Shown piece by piece: positions 42,003-52,191 of a stretch of 64,000 nucleotides of DNA. The number at the start of each line of letters is the position of its first letter. Position 1 is the stretch's first letter. This stretch comes from Basidiobolus meristosporus CBS 931.73 (taxonomy: Eukaryota > Basidiobolomycota > Basidiobolomycetes > Basidiobolales > Basidiobolaceae): NCBI GenBank assembly GCA_002104905.1, contig MCFE01000405.1:1-64000 (forward strand), read 5' to 3'. Position numbers and translations under genes: made by a program. The notes under the pieces were generated by a model, which saw only the letters and a program-made list of their open reading frames with translations, had not been told where the DNA came from and did no database searches.

Positions 42003-43202
42003 TGTGGTAATGGAAAGTATTCCATTACTACAATATCTCTAAACCAATATTGCACTCATTTCTTTATTTTGCTTTTGCCATTGTAACACAAAAGTGAAAG
42101 ATTAAGAATTTACAGCTTTGAAGTACAAATGCTCCAGACCCTGCCAAGCTATCCACCCAAGAATATTATGTCATACAGAACATGTAGTAGTTAACACATG
42201 TTTCAAATTGCAGCTCATTTGAAGCAGTACTTAAGGAGTTATGACCAAAAGAGTCCAATTATTAGATATACTATGCCTTATTGCTAGGATTACTCTGGTG
42301 ACTTTGATTGCGTGTAACTTTAGAACCAGCCAATCAGATCACATACAATTTCTACAGGTACTGCGCCTATGTCTGATCTGCGCCACTGCAAAATTTTAGC
42401 TTTGTATCATGTGTATTGATTGTGCAATTGCCCAAAAACTTTGATCCTTCAAAATTTTCATATATCTGACTTCCCCAGCGGAAAAATTAAGGGAGAGCCT
42501 CTCTTTCCAGAGTCTCCACACTACAATTACAAGCTCAAAGGTAATAAGACTTCCCCTGCATCTCTTGCACTGGTGAGTATTCTGACTTATATTGGTACTA
42601 CATCAGTAAAGAGACTGCAAAGCTCACAAGACTCCAATCTAAGTACTACATGAAACTACCACTTTTCTGTCAGAAAAGTCCCCTCTAAGAAACCCCTTTA
42701 GACACCTCTTTAGCTCTAAAGACCCCTTTAAGAAACCCCTTTACTCTAAAGAAGCCCCTTTAGGCACCCCTTTAGTGTAAAGTCCACTTTAGAGACCATT
42801 ACAAGAAGCCCCTTTACTTGAAAGACACCCCTTTAGGTCTAAAGACCCCTTTAGAGACTTCTACAACACACCCATTTAGGTTAAAGGGGAGTTCAGAATT
42901 TCCTTACTAGGAAATATTTACTCAGAAAGGAAAGTGACTTCCAAGTAAGGAAAAGTTACTATAAAAGTAAATAAGCCCATTAGTTGGCAGAAGGTCAGAA
43001 CACTGCTGTAGAAGTGAAAAACACTACCTAGAGTATATTTTGAGCCTAAGATTGAGGAAATTAGTTAAAGTTGTATCTTCTATCAGTATATCAAACTCCC
43101 AATAAACTATTTCAGTATTGGCATACTGGAAGTTGTTGTATATTGTTGATCAGCCTCTACATTGTAGAACAAGCCCCAAACTAATCATAATACAACACAA
43201 CA
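42003..43202 (+). repeat. Gypsy-2 5' LTR
   Basis: 1200 bp from TGTGGTAATGGAAAG to ACAACACAACA. Near its start is a perfect palindrome-like motif (TAATGGAA, 4-base loop, TTCCATTA). It holds a purine/pyrimidine tandem block at 42663-42890. It aligns along its length with the solo LTR at 61886-63097. Confidence 0.88.
42663..42890 (+). repeat. CCCCTTTA-rich tandem block inside the gypsy-2 LTR
   Basis: More than ten degenerate units of the type CCCCTTTAG or CCCCTTTACTCTAAAG follow each other. CTCTAAAG and CTTTAGAG alternate, so units can pair within a strand. A related but differently arranged block is in the solo LTR at about 62565-62790. Confidence 0.85.
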
Positions 43203-43207
43203 AGAAT

Positions 43208-43224
43208 TTGGTGGAGGACCTGGG
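43208..43224 (+). promoter_or_regulatory. Gypsy-2 primer-binding site
   Basis: TTTGGTGGAGGACCTGG lies a few bases after the LTR and includes TGG, complementary to a tRNA CCA end. The tRNA is not identified. Confidence 0.5.
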
Positions 43225-43269
43225 TAGTTTGAACCTTTCACAATACAAGCATCAAGAAACGTTACAAGA

Positions 43270-43698
43270 ATGGCCAATACACCAGTCCCAGAGTTAACAG
43301 CCACTTTTAAAGGTGCCATTCCAGTAAAATTCTCAGGAGAGAATGTTACTGAGTTTCTAGAAGAGTTTAACAATATAGCTGCAGCTTTTGAGCTGTCACA
43401 CAAGAACAAAATCCAGTTGTTTCCCTTTCTTTGTGAAGTTGAAGTATCAAGATTCTTACAAAGTTTGGATCCATTTAAGATATCTGTTGGTGCTAACTAT
43501 AACTGGGACACTGCTCAACAAGCTATTTTAGCTGAGTACCCAAAGGAAGCACAGTTTGTTACACTAAATGAGCTAGAAATGCCTTACAACAAGACCCAAC
43601 CCTTGCAGAAGTACATTCAAAAGTTGAGTCAAAAGCAAGGCATGTTGCAAGCAGCTTTTGGAATTCCAAAATTTATCAAAGAAACAATTTTCTTATGA
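43270..43698 (+). CDS. Gypsy-2 gag, first part
   Basis: 142 codons from the first ATG after the primer site. It has the gag-type core (KFSGENVTEFLEEFNNIA, then FLQSLDPFK and YPKEAQF). It ends in TGA at 43696-43698, which overlaps the ATG (43695) of the next open part as ATGA. The junction is either a frame shift mutation or a start-stop overlap. It is related to, but distinct from, gypsy-1 gag. Confidence 0.75.
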   Translation: MANTPVPELTATFKGAIPVKFSGENVTEFLEEFNNIAAAFELSHKNKIQLFPFLCEVEVSRFLQSLDPFKISVGANYNWDTAQQAILAEYPKEAQFVTLNELEMPYNKTQPLQKYIQKLSQKQGMLQAAFGIPKFIKETIFL

Positions 43699-45066
43699 AT
43701 ATGCCTCCTGAGATACATAATGCCATTAGCCACCAAGTTCAGGCTACAAGCTCCTATGACAATGTTAAACAAATGGTGTTAAACTATCAATCAGCAAGAC
43801 AAGTCATGGATTCCATTAATATTCAAATGAAGATTTCTGCTCCCGCTAAACAAATTCTTCATTGTACAAATAACCCATAAAGTGATCAGGTTAATGAATT
43901 AATTGATGCATTAGGAAAACTGACGCTTAAGTTGGACTCTCTAAGTGTACCATCATCAAGCATCAACAAGGCAAGACCAGAAAATCCCAAAACAACCAGT
44001 AATTATCCACAGCAAACCAAATGTTGTGTGTACTGTGAATCTGCCAAGCATAGCGGTTATGGTTGTCAAGTATTGAATATTGATATTGACAGTCATAAGG
44101 TGATGATTGATTGTTGTGGGAAGATCTGTGATATTGCTGGAAACCCCTTGCCTATCAACAGAGGTTATGGTGGAATGAGGTCCTATGTACATGCTCAAGA
44201 AGAATCAAGTAAAAGCACCCATATATCAAGTTTCATACAAATCCAAAAGACTGCAGAAATTCCAAGCAATGAACATTATGTACTCACATTATCAGATCCA
44301 TCAGGGCAGGTCCAAGAATATCTAATGGAAAAAGAGGAAGTTGAAGAGTTTAACTGCCTTATTGATAAGAGAAAGTATGTTTCTACAGAGAAGAATCCTA
44401 AAAAATTGTGTACCAACAACAGAAATCAGCCAATTGTTGAAGTACCAGTACAGCCAGAAACATCAAAAATCCAAAAAGAACACTTGCAATCTCAATCTAA
44501 GTATGACACTACTGCAATTACACAGAAAGTTATTGACAAATTCTGGAAATCTCCATTTCCACAACTTACAAATCAAGAAATGTTTACCGCCATCAACAAT
44601 CTCAGTCAACTACTGCCAGAAATGGCTGAGCCTATGAACAAAGATATCCTGAAAAATTATCAAGAACAGTCATCAACAACGTTACCAAGTGAACAACTAC
44701 AATTTGAAGTGGAAAAAGCCTTTTACTCTATTACAACAGGAAGCTATGCTCCTACAATCAACAATGTTGAAGTGGCATGTGTTTTTGATTCTGGATCTGA
44801 TATCAATGCTATCACTTCTATGACTTTTGAAAAAATCAAATTGCCATTGACAGAAGTTGACTGGAATATGAGAACTGCTACATGTGCAACAGAGAAGATG
44901 CTTGGACTTTGTCACTCTGTACCAATTGAAATTGGAGGAATCAGGGTTACTTCTCCCTTTTTCATTGTTGCCAATGGACCCACTTTTGAGGTATTGTGGG
45001 GACAACCATATGAGAGAAAATCTCTTCTATAAGCTGATCATAGACCTGATGGAAGCTTATGGCTGA
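43695..45066 (+). pseudogene. Gypsy-2 gag end and protease
   Basis: Open in one frame from 43695 to a TAA at 43880 and again from 43932 to 45032. The zinc knuckle is CVYCESAKHSGYGC. A linker of about 230 residues follows, then the protease with VFDSGSDINAI and the terminal FEVLWGQPYERK where gypsy-1 has LLLGRPWE. A shift near 45000 leads into the linker before reverse transcriptase (DHRPDGSLWLTITSDN, later YKPVSLKAKPV), which ends at the truncation near 45290. Confidence 0.8.
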
Positions 45067-45284
45067 CAATCACATCTGACAATTGAAAAAGAAGGGCAAC
45101 CTTTTGTGCAGCAGAAGAGAATAATCCAAGAAATGCACACTCCATTCCTGTACAAAACATACAGGTTCATAATGGTATTTTGCTTTATGATCAACACTTC
45201 ATTCCATCAAAAACAAGTAAGACAAATGCCATGTATAAGCCAGTTTCATTGAAAGCAAAGCCAGTATCTACTGGAATCTCACCA

Positions 45285-46000
45285 TCTGCCCACAACAATC
45301 CTCAAATGGAGCAGCTATGAAGACCTGTTCCATGCCCATCATTTCACAAAAATGGGCCACAGTGTTGGTTAGGAAGGAACCACAATTGTTGGACAGGAGA
45401 ATCTGAGGATATCTGTGCCAGCAGATGATGTGTTTTAAAATGAATTGGGCAGTTGTCTTCTGATCTTTTGTTTGGATGGGTTGGGCTTCTCCCCACTGTG
45501 AGAAACAATTGGTAGCAATTAGTATGTACTGTCCTCCTTTCTTTGCTTTCATAAAGGGGCCAACAAAGTCAACCCCAGCCTGGTGGAAGGGTAAGTCCAC
45601 CAGAATTGGTGCTGTTGTCCCTATCTTCTAACTCTGGTTACATTTTTGGCAGGTGGAGCATCATTGTGACATATTTATGATGTTGGTCATCATTTTTTTC
45701 CAACAAAACATCTTTCTCAACATCTTATATGTTGTTAGGGGGTTATTGTGTCCTAATGACATATGTCTTTCTTGTATGATTTCTTTGCAGGCAGTTAAAA
45801 GGGGTATCTTGACTTTGAGCTGTCCTTGGAGTAACCATAATTGATTTTTTGTACATTGTACCAACACCATTACCTTCAAAGTCCCTCCTCTGCTTGTTTG
45901 TAACAATGTGTTTGGGGTACTTCCCCCTTCTTTTAAAGCAGATTACCTCCTTGTTGTCATTGCTAACATGTACTTAGCAAGCATGCTAGCAACTGAGGAA
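45285..46000 (-). pseudogene. Gypsy-3 integrase relic
   Basis: The finger region HMSLGHNNPLTTYKML lies at about 45800-45700. The core reads HQAGVDFVGPFMKAKKG, YILIATNCFSQWGEA and ILLSNNCGSFLTN, where the second catalytic aspartate is replaced by asparagine. The element breaks off at 45285 against gypsy-2. Confidence 0.75.
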
Positions 46001-46285
46001 GTTTGCATCCTGGTGTTTCTAGACAATGCAATGAATTACTTTGAAGTTGCATTCTTGTAGTTGGAGGGCCTAACATGCTAGTCAACCAGTAAAGTCTTTA
46101 GTTTTCATGAGCCAGATCAGTGTGCTGTGGTCCATTACTATTGTGAATTGGCAACCATGTATGCATGTATTGAATTGTTTAATTGAATAAACAACAGCCA
46201 GACATTCTATATTGGTAACAGGGTAGTGACATTTGTGTTTGTTTAGCAAATGGCTCATGTAATTGATTGGGTGGAATTTGCCGGG

Positions 46286-47395
46286 TTAGTGGTATTGTCC
46301 CAGTATGGCACCTATACTGGTGAGACTTGCATTACAGTTAATAAAAAATCTCACATTCCAATTGGAATAACATCTCACTGATGGTGATGTCAGGGAATTG
46401 TTCAGCTGATGAAATGCTCTCCTTTGAGGCTCTAATGATGCAAAACACTGGCCTTTTTGTGTCAATTTGTACAAGGGGGCTGCTATCATTGCAAGTTTTT
46501 GACAAAGCAGCAATAGTAGCAGGCTTGTCACAGGAGTTCCAACATTGCACTGAAATCCTTTGGTGTGGGTGTAGATTGAACAGCTTTTAGGAGTGAAGTA
46601 GATGGTATATCCCATCTGCTGAGACTGAGTGGCCCAGGAACAACAATCTTACATACAAGAAATGTCACTTCTTGGGATGTAGTGTGAGTTGGTTCTCAAG
46701 GATGGTTGTCTGGATATGTTGCACATTTTGTATATGTTCTTCTACATTGAGGGAATATATTGTGATGTTGTCCAGATACACAAGAGTGCATTCCCATCAT
46801 AAATTTCCTAGCACATTGTCAATCATCCTTTAGAACATAGTGGGAGCATTGCCCAAGCCAAAGGGTAGTTTGTTCCATTTTTATAATTCAAACAATGTTA
46901 TAAAAGCAGTTTTGGGTCAATCTTCTGGGGCTACTTCTTCTTGCCAATACCTGGAGATTAACTTGAGAGAGCTAAAATACTTAGCTCCAACTAATCTGTC
47001 CAAGAGGTTGCCTATTTGCGGTTGTGGATACACGTCCTTCTGGGTGACAGCGTTCAATTTTTGGTAGTTGATGCAGAAGTGTAGATTTCTGTCTTTCTTT
47101 GGGACTATCACTACAGGGGAGGCCCACAGAGAATGGCTTACCGTACTGCTGTTATCCTTTAATAAAGTTTCATTGTCTCTTTGATATAATCCATGTCAAC
47201 TTTTGAGTTCCTATGGGCTTTTTGCATCATGGAGTATTTGTTGGCAAGGTGGATTTGGTGATATACCCCAGGTATATGGCAAATTACGTGGTTCTTAGAG
47301 AATACTTGGGCAAGCAGGCATATTCCTTCTGGAGACTTGTCTTGTAGTGTAGGTGGTAGACTGGGGTCCACATCCACATCATGCATCATCATCAC
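46286..47395 (-). pseudogene. Gypsy-3 reverse transcriptase and RNase H relic
   Basis: Pieces in different frames: MIVPKKDRNLHFCINYQK, LNAVTQKDVYPQPQIG and YFSSLKLISRYWQ (47111-46917) are the fingers and first catalytic region, with the catalytic aspartate of SLDL changed to K. Later LAMIAAPLYKLTQKG and INCNASLTSIGAILGQ (46615-46286) are the connection and RNase H start, again with aspartate lost. The upstream part at 47395-47159 ends where an LTR has been inserted. Confidence 0.75.
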
Positions 47396-47707
47396 CCAAT
47401 AAGATCCTACCTAATATATCTATTTCTGTCTGATACAGATCTGCTGATTCATTTGCTGACTAATGTTACTGATTTGATAGGTAATACTGATATACGGATA
47501 ACCTAAGCAAATAACTAATTGATTTGACTAAATGCTGATCTAACTTAAACATTCAAGCGCAGATCATAACACTTATTTTGTGTTACAGCTGTATTACTTC
47601 TATAAAGGTATAATAACTGAGCGTCTTTATTAGTAAACAACAGTTCAACTATTATCACTATTTCTTGATAAGTTCCTTATATCCAAATCACTTCTTGAAT
47701 TGCAGCA
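47382..47707 (+). repeat. Solo LTR related to copia-E in its last 130 bp only
   Basis: Runs from TGCATCATCATCACCC to CTTGAATTGCAGCA and interrupts gypsy-3 pol. The last 130 bases match the R-U5 part of the copia-E LTR at about 90%, but the first 190 bases do not. They do match 51075-51265 in reverse. No target duplication is visible. Confidence 0.7.
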
Positions 47708-48640
47708 TCTTCTGGTTGCTTGTTTGTAGGTAGTCCTTGGTTGTTTCTGTTGACTTTGTCTAGGTTTAACAATGGCACTCCTCTAGGCAATGTCACCATG
47801 TGTTGCCCAATGTTGACCACTGGGTACTTCAGACTTTGCATTTCCAACTTTGGCAGTATCCATACTTTAGGAATTGAGCTTCCTTCCAGTTGCTTGGATA
47901 CCTTTGTTGCGTTTATCATTCTTCTACTTGTCAAATAAGCTATTGGTTTCTCTAATGGGATCACCATCTCATTGGCTGGTAGTATTTTATCACCTTTTGT
48001 ATGATGATTAGAGACTGCAACCGTTTCACCTCTTCAATTGTCACACTGTTGCTGCTTGCCTCACTCTCATTGGTGATATGAATTAGTGGGATACTCTTGG
48101 TGTCCAACCTAAGTTCAAATGCACTGTAGAGTATGTCCATTTTATGCTGGAAAACCACTCTCACCAATGAGTAAGTTTTTGGCTTCAATGGGAAGGACCA
48201 CAACACCTTGGTGTATAATCAAGTTGCTTAGCTGGATGGGGCAATTAGGCACCATGCCTACTGTTGTGTCCAGTTGGTCATTTGCTAGCCATACTCAAAT
48301 GGTGTTGCTGGGGACTATATCTAGCTTTAGACATTTTGCTAACAGCTCTGACATGATCAATGTGGAGGATCCTGTGTTGATAGGGGTGCAAATCTTCTTA
48401 TTCTCTTTATGTTCATTTACATATGTACCCCTATTTGGTTCTAGTAGGACCATCTGGTTGACATGAGGGCTTGTTATCTCCTTCAATCCCTCTATCAGTT
48501 CCTCAACTAGAGCTGGGGCAAGTCCCAGTAAATTGGTCATTGAGAGGGTCACCTTGGTTTGCTCTAGTACCTTCATTATGGGGAATAGGCTGTGGGAAGA
48601 CATACTAGTGTTCTTTATTTGCTTCAACACTTCTTCCTAA
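47708..48640 (-). pseudogene. Gypsy-3 protease region relic
   Basis: The active-site region reads INTGSSTLIMSELL where a working enzyme would have D-T/S-G. Flanking text such as LLGLAPALVEELIEGL and SRRMINATKVSKQL is open in pieces. The aspartate-to-asparagine change would kill the enzyme. Confidence 0.65.
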
Positions 48641-48879
48641 GGCTCATTCTGTACTTCTTCACCTAATTCCACATTCTTTCCTTTTGACAGAACCTCCACT
48701 ATTGGTTCCTTTGCCTCCTCTCTAGAAGCAACAAGTCCATGCTTATTCTTCCGCACTTTGACTGTCCTGACTGAAGGGCTTGGATTGACTGAGTCCAGTT
48801 GGCCTCCTGGCAAGGGACTCTGTCTTTTGAAGCCTTCTCCTCATTTGTGACCAGTACAGGTTCTTGTCTGTACAGCTTT

Positions 48880-50158
48880 TCACATTTGTGGGCCTGGTGG
48901 CCTACTTCTCCACATACATAATATGGATACTGTCATTGTGGACATTCCATCTGTTGGGTCAGGGCCTGCACCTGGGCCTTTAGATCAACAACAGCTTCCC
49001 AAATTTTTTAACACCTTCTTTAGGGACTTCTTGCACCTTTTGCCATAAGTTCTCCAACTCACAGTCTTTTGGGGAGGCAATTTTTCCTTGGTTACAGGGG
49101 ATTCCTGTCCTTTGATACACATGTAGCACTGTAGGATAGCCCCCAAAGCAAGATGACCCCTTGTACATGTTTGACCAGCTCTTGCAATGCTTTATATCCT
49201 TTTGTTCTTTGGATGCCCTACTGTTGAAAAATTAGAGAGATATATTGGAAATGAATTGGAGAATTAGAAGATTTACATTATATTCACTTGTTGTTTTATT
49301 GAGTTGCAGCACAGTTTTTATACTTGTTGCAGAACTACATAAATGTAACTATTTGATAACTGTTAGGGGAGTCTCAGGAGTACATGTGCCAAGTTTAGGC
49401 TGATTTGGACAAGTTTCAGATTTTCCTAAAGTTCTGTACTTCTGTAATTCCTAATGATTAGTAAATATCTTACAAACAAATTTCTAAGTTGATAATCTGA
49501 AAGACATCGTTTCACTAAGTGCTAGTTCATAATATATTAATAATTAGGTGCACTCCTAACTATTTCAACACCTATGTCTTATTTTGTCATCTCAGCCCAT
49601 GATGTAATACTTCATGAGCTGTTGTTTAGCAATATGTCCTTTGGGAGATATTAAACTTGTTGGAGAAGCAGTTCAGTGCAGGTTTTCATAGCTCTCACTG
49701 CTTTTCTTCTACAAGGTCAGTAGAAGGGCTTTGTAGTAGTATCCTTTGGCATATATGAAGCGTGTCTTGTTAGTGCATCCCAGTTGTCTTTAACCACAAC
49801 TTCCAACCCATAATGTCATTGCCATGCTGACCCTTCCATATGTCTTGCAAACTTCCTTGCTTTCTTATTATTGTCTCATCCTGCATTAACCGCAACTCTC
49901 TCAAACTTATCAAGCCACTCAAGGGCTTTCTCTCTCTTTCCCTTGTATGTTTTTAGTTTGATTGTAGTAGTCATTACCTCTCTTATGCCCATTTCTGCAG
50001 AGATGGCACCAAATATGTGGGTTATTACTGACTGTACATGGTGAGTGGGAGAGCTTGTAGGTCAAGTCAGTATCACTCAGTTTTGAGTAGCCTCCACAGA
50101 AGGTGGCAAGGTAATAAAGACTTGTATTTATTCCATCCAAATCTTGTTGTTCTCTCAC
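48880..50158 (-). pseudogene. Gypsy-3 gag relic
   Basis: Reading on the - strand from 49920 gives LEWLDKFERVAVNAG, NNKKARKFARHMEG and WDALTRHASYMPKDTT, a typical gypsy capsid region. A knuckle-like YYVCGEVGHQAHKC lies near 48900. A second C-x2-C-x3-H group (CHLCRNGH) lies upstream near 50000. The region is cut by the family-D LTR at 49222-49570. Confidence 0.7.
49222..49570 (-). repeat. Solo LTR of family D, inserted in gypsy-3
   Basis: 349 bp from TGTTGAAAAATTAG to ACTATTTCAACA with flanks CCTAC and CCTAT, a 5-bp target duplication with one change. TATA-like and poly(A)-like signals suggest the element strand is -. It is the best family-D copy; others are at 22998-27703 (split) and 55339-55693. 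Confidence 0.85.
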
Positions 50159-51074
50159 TTAGTTCTATTGGATATATAAATACCACTTGGAGGGGCTTAG
50201 ATAATACACAGTGCTTTATAAATAAGGGTGTGAACACCTTCCTGTTATGGTAAGTGCTCTAACTAGATAAGGGCAGGAATAGGAGGGAGGACACATAGGG
50301 GAATCATAGGCAGGATACTGGATGACCTTGGGTAGGACTCTGGGGAGAAATCTTGGGCAAAGAGTTGGTACAACATTTAGTATTCACACAGTGCGCCACC
50401 ACATGTCAGTCCAAACTATGCCAACACCCTTTACAAGAGCACCCTGCAATACGTCAATGTTCATTGGGTCTATATGCACACTTCAGAGCAAAATCACCAG
50501 AACTTGCCAAACTGCTCATTTAGACAGGAGTCTAATGGAGCAGGCCAAGTTGCATCAACATGCAGCATCACATCAAACTCAGCCAAGGGCTATGCCAATG
50601 CATCAAGTTGTGCCTGGATATGCTGTTACTTCTGACCATTAGCAAGTTACTTCCAGTGAACTGACTGTTGATGACCCACACAAAGCACCTCCACCACTGG
50701 AGCCTTTAGCAAGTAAAAGAACACATCAGTGTGTAGCACTGAAGGCTGGTCCAGTAGAGTCATCTGGAGCAATTATGCATGGCTAAGCTGCAGCATTACA
50801 CTTATCAACCAGGAGGCAAAATACTGACTACAAATACACAAGTAGCCAAGAAGATAGTCAACAAGGAAGTGGTTTAGGTGTGCCAAGTGAATCACTACCA
50901 AATGCTTCAGTAGTGATCCCTGCAATAAAAAACCTAGGACAAGATGATGCAATTGCATTGAGTTGCTATAATTTTTTATGATCTAAGTAACACATGTTTT
51001 CTTGCAATCTGAATCCACAGCACTAAGTATCAATCTTCTCTAATGTGTCAAAAGGAGACTCAGTATTGGCAATG
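50159..51074 (+). other. Coding-like relic of unknown type
   Basis: From about 50322 to 50990 the + strand is mostly open with few stops. Pieces read VRHHMSVQTMPTPFTR, then VDDPHKAPPPLEPLASK and SQEDSQQGSGLGVPSE. The composition is proline- and serine-rich, like a linker region. It may be a gag or accessory protein of an unrecognised element. No homologous copy was seen in the window. Confidence 0.25.
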
Positions 51075-51265
51075 TGTTATGATCTACCACTTGAATGTTT
51101 AAGTTAGACCAGTTTTTAGTTAAATTAATTGGTTATATGCTTAGCTTACCAGTAGATCAGTATTATCTATCAAATTGGTAGCATTAGTCAGCCAATAAAT
51201 CAGCAGACCCTTATCAGACAGAAATAAATATAGTAAGTAGGATCTTATTGGGTGATGATGATGCA
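51075..51265 (-). repeat. U3 part of the 47382 LTR, reverse orientation
   Basis: Reverse complement matches 47382-47575, including TGATCTGCGCTTGAATG-like ends and GATCTTATTGGGTGATGATG. The R-U5 half is missing or highly changed. Confidence 0.65.
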
Positions 51266-51439
51266 ATTAAATAAGTCATCAGACACCAGCTATATCAGGA
51301 AATACAATTAGTCAGCAATTAATCTGGCAAAATGTATATCAGGAGCTGCTGGAACCTCAATAAAAATCAGTTCTAGTTTTAGTGAATACAATACTAGCTA
51401 AGCTCCCTATTCCTCTACAACTCTTATGCCAAGACTAGT

Positions 51440-51934
51440 AGCAACTTCTCTAGTCACAACATTACATCATTGACTAGTAGATGGTTTACTGGGCTCACTT
51501 GGCTCCATAAAGTATCCTTGGCATTTGTTTCAGAGTGTTATCTCATTACTTATTGGGATTTGACTGGGCTCATTTGTGGTGCTGATATCTGGGGAGAGAG
51601 GCGCACAATTGATTGGTGAGCCTTCTTTGCCAGGGCTATCACTCTGTATGCCATATTCAGAAGGCTTGGGTGAGCCTAAAGGCATGATAAACTCACCTGA
51701 CTCAGTTTGCGCAAGATGAGAAATATGGCCAGGTGCCAATATAGAAAAATCAACTGACCAGCAAGATACTGTTGGTACAGAAGTGACTGATGATTGGTTA
51801 AATATGACGTTTGTGGCGAAACACTGGCTGTGATCCTTACAATACTTCCTATGCTGTCTGTGTGCTTCAAGGCTGAGAGGCTTGCTACAATAGCCACATG
51901 GTCTTTTTTCTCTTCTCTTATGGCACTGAATCAT
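51440..51934 (-). pseudogene. Tnp2-like transposase N-terminus, copy 2
   Basis: 134 codons open from 51934. The start has RPCGYCSKPLSLEAHRQH followed by RKYCKDH, a zinc-binding pattern seen at the start of fungal Tnp2-type transposases. The following 90 residues match copy 1 at 31960-32440 (ILAPGHISHLAQTESGEF). The copy ends near 51440, so the catalytic core is absent. Confidence 0.6.
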
Positions 51935-52191
51935 AGCAGTCCTGCCCGTGGGGCCAACAACTTGACACTTAACAACATAGCACTATTATATCCCTTTTTG
52001 TCAGTATTTAAGACAGTCATATATATGACACATTGCACCTACATGAATGTAATATTTGATGATGACCAGATGTAGTAAGCATCATAAACAAAGCTGCAGC
52101 TCCATATTCACATGGGTATGCAACACTATTTCCCCTTTGGATGGACTCACTTCCATATATATGCTGCCAAAAATAAGGCAAAGTTGCATGG

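Larger units (their letters stand above)
42003..45290 (+). mobile_element. Ty3/gypsy element 2, 3' truncated
   Basis: A 5' LTR (42003-43202), primer site, gag and protease are present on the + strand. The element stops near 45290, in the linker before reverse transcriptase, where the opposite-strand integrase of gypsy-3 begins. A solo LTR of the same family lies at 61886-63097. Confidence 0.85.
45285..50158 (-). mobile_element. Ty3/gypsy element 3, old, interrupted twice
   Basis: On the - strand the order gag, knuckle, protease, reverse transcriptase, RNase H, integrase can be followed from 50158 down to 45285. It is interrupted by a family-D solo LTR (49222-49570) and a copia-E-related LTR (47382-47707). 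No LTR of its own was recognised. Stops and shifts are very frequent. Confidence 0.75.

Noticed and set aside
42663-42890. CRISPR-like repeat array
   Set aside because: Units are short, degenerate and without unique spacers, and the block lies inside an LTR of a eukaryotic retroelement.
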